Assembly: GCA_946628745.1 (NCBI GenBank)
Contig: CAMOXA010000038.1
Location: 1-11,728, forward strand
Length of the DNA stretch: 11,728 nucleotides
Direction of reading: 5' to 3'
Source of the DNA: an uncultured Verrucomicrobiota bacterium
Lineage (GTDB): Bacteria > Verrucomicrobiota > Kiritimatiellia > RFP12 > UBA1067
Shown: positions 6,686-11,728 of the stretch, in pieces
Layout of the letters: each line of letters opens with the position of its first letter
Numbering within the stretch: the stretch's first letter is position 1
Made by a program: the position numbers and the translations under genes
Notes under the pieces: generated by a model
Database searches by the model: none
Seen by the model: only the letters and a program-made list of their open reading frames with translations
Told to the model about the DNA's origin: nothing

Positions 6686-7822
6686 ATGTTCTCGCCACTG
6701 ACCAAAAAACGTTTCCGCGCCTTCCGGCGCATCAAGCGCGCCTGGTATTCGCTTATCGCCCTTGGCGTGATATTCGTGTTCTGCCAGCTGTCCTGGCTCG
6801 TCTGCCCCGTCGACCCCCGCACCACGGTTTCGCCCGAGAGTCTGGCTGACCGCGAGTTCACCGAGGAGATTTACGACGTGAAGACGGCCCGCTTCAACGT
6901 TTCGCAGGCCGGCGAAATCTTCGACTTCGAGGGACCCGCCGAGGTCGCGTCCGCTCTCAAAGGGCTCGACGCCGCGTCTCTCGCCGGCGGCGGGGCGGTC
7001 GCCTCGATGTTCGCGTCCGGCTACGACACGACCGTCACGCCGCGCGATGGCTACACGCGGTTCTATCTGGAGCCGAAGGCGCCGCCTGCGGTTTCCACGC
7101 GAACCTACACCGAGTCGCCGAGCTTCCCCTATCCGCCGTGCAAGGGCCACCCGTTCGGCCTGGATTCCGGCGGACGCGACGTCTACTCGCTCGTCGTCCA
7201 CGGCATGAGAATCGGGCTCGACTTCGGCATCGTCCTCGCGCTTACCGGCATGCTCATAGGCCTCGTGGTCGGCGCGATCGAGGGATACTTCGGCGGCAGG
7301 CTCGACATCTGCTGCCAGCGCTTCACCGAAATCCTGAGCGCCATACCGTTCATATACGTGATGATATTCATCGGTTCGACCGTCGGGCGCAGCTTCACGG
7401 TTCTGCTCGTGTGCTACGCGATATTCAATTGGATAGGGGTGAGCTACTACATGCGCGCCGAATTCCTGCGGCTGCGCGCGCGCACGTTCGTGGAGGCCGC
7501 GAAGTGCCAGGGCTTTTCGGCCGCGCGCATCATCTTCGGGCACATCCTGCCGAACGCGCTCACCCCGCTTATCACGCTTTTCCCGTTTCTGCTTATGGGC
7601 GCGATAAGTTCGCTCGCCGCGCTTGACTTTCTCGGCTTCGGCCTGCCGCCGATGACGCCGAGCTGCGGCGAACTGCTCTTCCAGGCGAAGGGCAGCCCCT
7701 CCTCGTGGTGGCTCATACTCTTCCCGGCGCTCGCGCTCTTCATAGTTATGCTTTTGACGGTATTCGTCGGCGAAGGTCTTCGCGACGCGTTCGATCCGCG
7801 CCAGAAGTCGAAACTGGAATGA
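6686..7822 (+). CDS. Peptide-type ABC transporter permease, YejE-like
   Basis: This is the second permease of the same importer (DppC/OppC family, YejE-like), 378 residues. AAGGA at 6673-6677, 8 nt before the ATG, is a good ribosome binding site, and the upstream permease stops 3 nt before. The N-terminus carries charged KKRFRAFRRIKR then helix 1 (about 20-40). An exported segment of more than 110 residues (about 42-155) follows; YejE proteins are known for a longer insert than OppC here, and this one is rich in Ala, Gly and Pro. The core begins with HPFGLDSGGRDVYSLVVHG (155-173), the standard OppC-family motif. Helices are near 174-198, 212-231, 236-256, 290-314 and 340-362. The EAA-like coupling loop FVEAAKCQGFSAARIIFGHI is at 268-287. 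DppC-type partners normally pair with two ATPases, absent here. The stop overlaps the next ATG by 4 nt. Confidence 0.93.
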   Translation: MFSPLTKKRFRAFRRIKRAWYSLIALGVIFVFCQLSWLVCPVDPRTTVSPESLADREFTEEIYDVKTARFNVSQAGEIFDFEGPAEVASALKGLDAASLAGGGAVASMFASGYDTTVTPRDGYTRFYLEPKAPPAVSTRTYTESPSFPYPPCKGHPFGLDSGGRDVYSLVVHGMRIGLDFGIVLALTGMLIGLVVGAIEGYFGGRLDICCQRFTEILSAIPFIYVMIFIGSTVGRSFTVLLVCYAIFNWIGVSYYMRAEFLRLRARTFVEAAKCQGFSAARIIFGHILPNALTPLITLFPFLLMGAISSLAALDFLGFGLPPMTPSCGELLFQAKGSPSSWWLILFPALALFIVMLLTVFVGEGLRDAFDPRQKSKLE

Positions 7823-8721
7823 TGATGCAGGACGCCGCCGGAACGCTTTGCGAACTTTGTCCGCGCCGTTGCCGCGCCGGACGGTTCCGTCCGGGCGGCA
7901 GCCCCGGCTACTGCGGCGCAATGTCCGCCCCGCGCGTCTTCAGGTGGGGGCCGCACTTCGGCGAAGAGCCGCCGCTTGTCGGCGAGCGCGGCAGCGGGTG
8001 CGTCTTCTTCTCGCGCTGCACTATGAAGTGCCTGTACTGCCAGAATTCGCCGTGGAGCTGGCGCGGTGAAGGTTCGGACAAGACTGTCGCGGAATTGACG
8101 CGCATCCTGCGCGATCTCGCTCTCGTCGATCGCGTCGAGAACTGGAATCTCGTTTCCCCCACGCCCTACCTGCCCGCCATCCGCGAAGCGGCGGCGCCTC
8201 TTCTCGCGGAGGGCGTGCGGCTGCCGTTCGTCTGGAATTCGTCCGGCTACGAGCGCGTGGAGACTCTTGAGGAATATTCGTCTCTCTGCGACTGGGCGCT
8301 CTTCGATCTCAGATATTCGCGCGACAAGACCGCTGAAGACGTCTCCGGGGCGCCGGGCTATGTCGCCGCCGCGCGGGCCGCCGTGAAGTGGGCCTATGCG
8401 CGCAGGCCCGACAAGACGATCGTCCGGATTCTGGTCCTGCCGGGCCATGCGGACGAGGCGATAGAGTCTCTCGCGTGGCTCGCTACGGAGGTGTCGAGCG
8501 ACGCGATGGTTTCTGTGATGGCCCAGTATACGCCGGCCTACAAGGCTCTTGAAACGCCGCCTTTCGACAGGCCCGTCACGCGCGAGGAATACGAGAGCGT
8601 CGCGACGGCCGCCGCCGATTTCGGCTTCGAGAACGGCTGGCTACAGGGCTACGAGGCGAGCGACCCCAAGCTCGCGCTCCTTGGCGAGAACATGGGCGCC
8701 GACCACGGAGTCGTGAAATGA
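7819..8721 (+). CDS. PflX-like radical SAM protein
   Basis: The 300-residue protein belongs to the uncharacterised PflX-type radical SAM family. The SAM-binding 4Fe-4S motif is C67-TMK-C71-LY-C74-QN. In front of it is an N-terminal cysteine region, LCELCPRRCRAGRF with YCGA (C11, C14, C18, C32), typical of this family and probably binding a second metal or cluster. FRWGPHFGEEPPLVG (41-55) and the later LVSPTPYLPAI (111-121), FVWNSSGYE and MAQYTP blocks also fit. Members resemble pyruvate formate-lyase activases, but neither a glycyl radical enzyme nor any other obvious partner is present, so the substrate is unknown. Three consecutive ATG codons (7819, 7822, 7825) could each start; the first overlaps the permease stop. 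In-frame sequence upstream of 7819 overlaps the permease and looks non-coding. The stop overlaps the next start (ATGA). Confidence 0.88.
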   Translation: MMMQDAAGTLCELCPRRCRAGRFRPGGSPGYCGAMSAPRVFRWGPHFGEEPPLVGERGSGCVFFSRCTMKCLYCQNSPWSWRGEGSDKTVAELTRILRDLALVDRVENWNLVSPTPYLPAIREAAAPLLAEGVRLPFVWNSSGYERVETLEEYSSLCDWALFDLRYSRDKTAEDVSGAPGYVAAARAAVKWAYARRPDKTIVRILVLPGHADEAIESLAWLATEVSSDAMVSVMAQYTPAYKALETPPFDRPVTREEYESVATAAADFGFENGWLQGYEASDPKLALLGENMGADHGVVK

Positions 8722-9392
8722 CCGACGCCCACTGCCATGTCGTCCGCGGCGAATCGCGGCACTTCCTGTGCGAACCGTGCGACCTCGCCTCCGCGGGACC
8801 CGGCGACATGCTCTTCTACGGCTGGCACCCGTGGAGCCTCGACGGCTTCGATATCGATCTTCTCCGTTCACGCCTGAAGGCCGACCCGCGCGCCGGAGTC
8901 GGCGAAATCGGCCTCGACCGCCTGCGCGAGCGGACCATACCCGGCGAAATGCGCCGCGCCTTCGAGCTTCAGCTCGCTCTCGCGGCGGAGCTCTCGCGCC
9001 CCGTCGCGCTGCACGGCGCGAAGTGCTGGGGCGAAGTCGTCAAGGCTTGCGCCGCGTTCGCCGGGCGCATACCCGCGTTCGTCTTTCACGGCTTCTCTCG
9101 TTCGCCGGGGCTTCTGCCCGACATCGCCGCCATGAACGGATACGTTTCGATAGGCCCCGCGCTTTTGAACGACCACGCGGTAAACTACCGCGAACTCGCT
9201 AGAGCCGTCCCCGCCGGCCGTCTGCTCGTCGAAAGCGACGCGACCGCGGCGAACGGCGCCGAAACGCCGCATGTGGAAGAAATAGCCGCGCTCCTGGCGA
9301 AGCTCCGCGGCGAACCGGTCGAAGCGCTCGCCGCCGCCGTCGAAGCCAACGCGGACGGAATCGCGAATTTTAAAGGTCGCAACATCGATTGA
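8718..9392 (+). CDS. TatD-family metal-dependent hydrolase, short form
   Basis: This 224-residue protein is an amidohydrolase-superfamily TIM barrel of the TatD type. All expected metal ligands can be seen: H5 and H7 in DAHCH, E63 in GEIGLD, H99 in ALHGAK, H124 in FHGFS and D174 in ESDA. Characterised TatD proteins are metal-dependent 3'-5' DNases or RNases, but many family members have no assigned substrate. At 224 residues it is 30-40 shorter than usual, with compressed loops between the first ligand pair and E63 (only about 55 residues, where the family often has 80 or more). It overlaps the radical SAM gene by 4 nt. Similar short TatD proteins exist, so the shortness is not evidence of decay, and no frame break is seen. 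It is probably cytoplasmic. Confidence 0.87.
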   Translation: MTDAHCHVVRGESRHFLCEPCDLASAGPGDMLFYGWHPWSLDGFDIDLLRSRLKADPRAGVGEIGLDRLRERTIPGEMRRAFELQLALAAELSRPVALHGAKCWGEVVKACAAFAGRIPAFVFHGFSRSPGLLPDIAAMNGYVSIGPALLNDHAVNYRELARAVPAGRLLVESDATAANGAETPHVEEIAALLAKLRGEPVEALAAAVEANADGIANFKGRNID

Positions 9393-9403
9393 AAACGAAG
9401 GCC

Positions 9404-9407
9404 GAGG
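9404..9407 (+). promoter_or_regulatory. Ribosome binding site deciding the GH20 start
   Basis: GAGG at 9404-9407 is followed by 5 nt and the ATG at 9413. This favours ATG 9413 over the in-frame TTG at 9389, which overlaps the TatD stop. The protein from 9413 begins with a normal signal peptide, MKKEYANRAAAPLAALAVAF. Confidence 0.6.
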
Positions 9408-9412
9408 TGTCC

Positions 9413-11263
9413 ATGAAAAAAGAATATGCAAACCGTGCCGCCGCTCCGCTCGCCGCGCTGGCCGTCGCGTTCGCGGCTGTCGCGTCTGCCGCTTTCGGCG
9501 GAGCTCTCGACGAACTCATGCCGCGCCCGCGTTTCGCCGCGCCCGGCGCGGACGCGATGCCGAAGCTGCCGGCGCACAACACGGCCGGCGCGTACTGCCT
9601 GCGCGTGAAAAACGGCGTACCGGGCATCGAAGGCGACGCCGAGGGCCGCCGCTACGCCGCCGTCACTTTCGACCAGCTCAAGAAACTCGCCGAAGCCGGC
9701 GGAGAAAAAATCCCCGATTGCACGATATGCGACTGGCCGGAACTGAAGTACCGCGGCCTTTTGCTCGATTGCGGACGCAACTACCAGAGCGTCGAATCGA
9801 TTCTCGACATCATCGACCACCTCGCCAGGTACAAGATGAACGTTTTTCACTGGCACCTCACGGACAACTACGGCTGGCGGCTCGAATCGAAGGTGCATCC
9901 CGAGCTCCAGCGCAATGAGGCGTTCTCCCGCCAGGTTGGCTGCTACTACACCCAGGACGAGTTCCGCAAGGTGCTCGCCTACGCCCGCGAGCGCGGCGTG
10001 ACCGTCGTGCCCGAAATGGACATGCCCGGCCACACGCTCGCTTTCAGAAAAGCCACCGGAATCTCCAACCTCGCGGACGAGCGCGCGAAGATCGTCCTCG
10101 GCGAACTCATCGACGAACTCTGCTCGCTCGCGCCGGCGGAACTCATGCCGATTGTGCATCTCGGCACCGACGAGGCCCGCGAGCGCGGCGAGAAGGTGCC
10201 CCAGACCCATCTCGACTGGTGGGCGTCGAGGGTGACGTCGGCCGGGCGCGAGCTGATGGGCTGGTCGCCCGGCCTGAGGCTTCCCGGACAGTCGATAAAG
10301 CACCTGTGGATGGGCGCGACAGATCCGCGCGGGGACCGCACGCCGTACATCGACTCGCAGAACAGCTACTACATAAACCACGTCGACCCGGAGGAGCTGC
10401 TTTCCGTCGCCGCCTACCAGCAGCCGTGCAGATGGGGCGGCACGAGCGAGAAGCTCGGTGCAATCATAGGCGTGTGGCACGACGATTGCATCGCGAAGAC
10501 GGAAGATGTCGCGCTCATGAATGCGGTCTATCCCGCCGTCGTGATGCTGTCGGACAATTTCTGGCGCGGACGCGATAAAGACGAGCCCGGCCTCTACGCG
10601 AGGCTGCCCCCGCCGGGCGACCCCCGCTTCGCGCTCGCCGCCGACCTCGAGCGCCGCACCCTCGCGCACCGCGACAAGATTTTCGCTTCGACGGGGCGCC
10701 CGTTCCCCTATGTCGCCCAGACCCATATGCGCTGGCGCATGACAGACGCCGCCAGCGGACGCATCCTCGCCGAGGACATTCCGCAGGCGACAATCTATCC
10801 GCGCCACTTCTGGTTCCCCGCGGGCGCCTACGCCCCGGCGCCGGACGGCAAGGTCGTTCTGGAGACGTGGATAACATCGCCCTGCGAGATGGACTGCGGG
10901 GCGTGGATCGGCGCGACGGGATTCTCGCGCTCGGACGGACGCTCGCGCGACGCGCCGACGCCGCGCCTCGGCGAGTGGAATAAACACGGCGCGACGTTCG
11001 AACTCAACGGCGAGGCGATTGCGCCGCCCGTCTGGAAACATCCCGGCCAGACCGGCAACCCGAAGGAGACTCCTCTCTCGGATGAAGACTACTGGTATCG
11101 CGAACCGTCGCGCATCCATTTGAAGAAGGGCGTCAACCACGTCCGCGCCGTCCTGCCCAAAAAAGGCGGCTGGAAGTGGATTGGCACTTTCGTGCCCGTC
11201 GTCATGAAAAACGGACATCCGGTCGAAGTTCCCGGATTGCGGTACTCCAGCCGGATGCCTTGA
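9413..11263 (+). CDS. Secreted GH20-family beta-N-acetylhexosaminidase-like protein
   Basis: With the ATG at 9413 the protein has 616 residues. Residues 1-28 are a Sec signal peptide ending near ASAAFGG. Residues 40-110 are a shortened remnant of the GH20 N-terminal domain (AYCLRVKNGVPGIEGDAEG and CTICDWPELKYRG). The catalytic barrel follows, with LDCGRNY (118-124), FHWHLTDNYGWRLES (145-159), VVPEMDMPGH (198-207) and HLGTDE (249-254). D253 and E254 fit the substrate-assisted catalytic pair D-E. The later W-x-E block that most GH20 enzymes carry reads GVWHDD (353-358) instead. Residues from about 420 form a C-terminal beta-rich domain ending WKWIGTFVPV, of a kind seen attached to other bacterial GH20 proteins. 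GH20 enzymes remove terminal GlcNAc or GalNAc from host glycans or cell-wall fragments. The specificity is unassigned, and the divergent motif means activity should not be assumed. Confidence 0.87.
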   Translation: MKKEYANRAAAPLAALAVAFAAVASAAFGGALDELMPRPRFAAPGADAMPKLPAHNTAGAYCLRVKNGVPGIEGDAEGRRYAAVTFDQLKKLAEAGGEKIPDCTICDWPELKYRGLLLDCGRNYQSVESILDIIDHLARYKMNVFHWHLTDNYGWRLESKVHPELQRNEAFSRQVGCYYTQDEFRKVLAYARERGVTVVPEMDMPGHTLAFRKATGISNLADERAKIVLGELIDELCSLAPAELMPIVHLGTDEARERGEKVPQTHLDWWASRVTSAGRELMGWSPGLRLPGQSIKHLWMGATDPRGDRTPYIDSQNSYYINHVDPEELLSVAAYQQPCRWGGTSEKLGAIIGVWHDDCIAKTEDVALMNAVYPAVVMLSDNFWRGRDKDEPGLYARLPPPGDPRFALAADLERRTLAHRDKIFASTGRPFPYVAQTHMRWRMTDAASGRILAEDIPQATIYPRHFWFPAGAYAPAPDGKVVLETWITSPCEMDCGAWIGATGFSRSDGRSRDAPTPRLGEWNKHGATFELNGEAIAPPVWKHPGQTGNPKETPLSDEDYWYREPSRIHLKKGVNHVRAVLPKKGGWKWIGTFVPVVMKNGHPVEVPGLRYSSRMP

Positions 11264-11265
11264 CA

Positions 11266-11301
11266 GCCCGGCGGAACTGTGGGGTTCAAGTCCCGCCAGG
11301 C
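11266..11301. terminator. Imperfect hairpin between convergent genes, possible terminator
   Basis: In the 50-nt gap between the GH20 gene and gdhA there is an inverted repeat: GCC c GGCGG a ACT (11266-11278), a 10-nt loop, then AGT c CCGCC a GGC (11289-11301). This gives 11 base pairs with two single A/C mismatches. It is directly downstream of the GH20 stop and 12 nt from the gdhA stop, a logical site for a terminator serving both directions. Neither side has a T-run, so intrinsic termination is uncertain; it could equally be an mRNA 3'-end stabiliser. A perfect 10-bp palindrome, GCGATATCGC, follows at 11300-11309. Confidence 0.4.
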
Positions 11302-11313
11302 GATATCGCGACG

Positions 11314-11728
11314 TCAGCAGACGCCCTGTGCGACCATTGCGTCGGCGACCTTCGTGAAGCCTGCGATGTTCGCGCCCATGACATAGTTGCCCTTGTCGCC
11401 GTACTTCGCGGCGGCTTCCCAGGCGTTGTCGTGTATCGACTTCATGATGCCCTTGAGCTTCGTGTCGACCTCCTCGCGCGTCCAGCTGAGGCGCTCGGAG
11501 TTCTGGGACATCTCAAGGCCGGACGTCGCGACGCCGCCCGCGTTGGAGGCCTTGCCGGGCGAGTACATGATTTTGGCCTTGACGAACGCGGCGATCGCGT
11601 CCGGAGTGGACGGCATGTTCGCGCCTTCGGCGACGACCTTGCAGCCGTGCTTCAGGAGGTACGCCGCGTCGGCGCCGTTCAGCTCGTTCTGGCGGGCGCA
11701 CGGGAACGCCGCGTCGATCTTGTCCGCG
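11314..11728 (-). CDS. gdhA: NADP-type glutamate dehydrogenase GdhA, C-terminal fragment
   Basis: Reading the minus strand from the window edge gives about 137 residues ending in TGA (complement of 11314-11316); the N-terminus lies beyond base 11728. The sequence FPCARQNELNGADAAYLL, then KVVAEGANMPSTPDAI, SPGKASNAGGVATSGLEMSQ and NYVMGANIAGFTKVADAM, matches the C-terminal region of hexameric bacterial GdhA almost block for block, ending AMVAQGVC as in E. coli (AMLAQGVI). GdhA makes glutamate from 2-oxoglutarate and ammonium, usually with NADPH in this subfamily. The open frame continues upstream past the first ATG (11614-11616), so that ATG is internal. It converges on the GH20 gene. The cofactor is inferred from similarity, since the Rossmann motif is outside the window. 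Confidence 0.96.
   Translation of the reverse strand, partial: ADKIDAAFPCARQNELNGADAAYLLKHGCKVVAEGANMPSTPDAIAAFVKAKIMYSPGKASNAGGVATSGLEMSQNSERLSWTREEVDTKLKGIMKSIHDNAWEAAAKYGDKGNYVMGANIAGFTKVADAMVAQGVC

Noticed and set aside
9389..9412. TTG at 9389 as start of the GH20 gene
   Set aside because: ATG 9413 has a well-placed GAGG and begins a normal signal peptide; the TTG would add eight polar residues before it.
9185..11218. Very long minus-strand open frame (677 codons) opposite the GH20 gene
   Set aside because: It is a shadow of the high-GC coding strand; the translation is Arg/Ala/Val-rich without motifs, while the plus strand has clear GH20 motifs.
11264..11310. tRNA gene suggested by GGTTCAAGTCCC
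   Set aside because: The T-stem pairs at only three positions, no matching 5' acceptor strand or D/anticodon arms are found upstream, and upstream bases are GH20 coding sequence.
1..11728. CRISPR array, insertion sequence, toxin-antitoxin or phage module
   Set aside because: No regularly spaced repeats, terminal inverted repeats, transposase or integrase motifs were seen on reading either strand.

Overview
The window is a compact, high-GC (by eye above 60%) bacterial chromosomal segment. It holds one long run of plus-strand genes and the end of one convergent minus-strand gene. No phage, insertion-sequence, CRISPR or rRNA signature is visible. High GC combined with frequent ATA isoleucine codons, a Sec-exported GH20 hexosaminidase and near-gapless gene packing would fit an uncultured, carbohydrate-degrading Gram-negative such as a gut Verrucomicrobiota/Kiritimatiellota relative. 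That taxonomic guess is inference only; no marker gene here settles it.

Layout. Positions 1-203 are the C-terminus of an MFS sugar-porter transporter. Then follow: a PhnP-like metallo-beta-lactamase-fold hydrolase (205-1041), an unrecognised secreted protein (1038-1883), tsaD (1885-2964), a 56-nt AT-shifted gap with a promoter-like sequence, gatB (3021-4457), a small putative lipoprotein (4454-4888), a TrmJ-type tRNA methyltransferase (4885-5628), two YejB/YejE-type peptide ABC permeases (5621-6682 and 6686-7822), a PflX-like radical SAM protein (7819-8721), a small TatD-family hydrolase (8718-9392) and a secreted GH20-family protein (9413-11263). A 50-nt intergenic space with an imperfect hairpin separates this run from the minus-strand end of gdhA (11314-11728).

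How the genes relate. Adjacent genes mostly overlap by 4 or 8 nt or are separated by 1-3 nt, so transcripts are probably shared and translation coupled. The only clear internal break is upstream of gatB. Three genes act on tRNA: TsaD (t6A37), GatB (amidation of misacylated Glu-/Asp-tRNA) and the TrmJ-like enzyme (2'-O-methylation). They are interleaved with envelope proteins of unknown function. The second half is transport and catabolism: peptide permeases without their binding protein or ATPases, a secreted hexosaminidase-like enzyme, and a glutamate dehydrogenase that links to nitrogen assimilation. I did not find a convincing previously undescribed multi-gene system. The most interesting points are the near-leaderless gatB start, the ATA codon preference, the divergent GH20 protein and the two unrecognised envelope proteins embedded in the tRNA-gene block.
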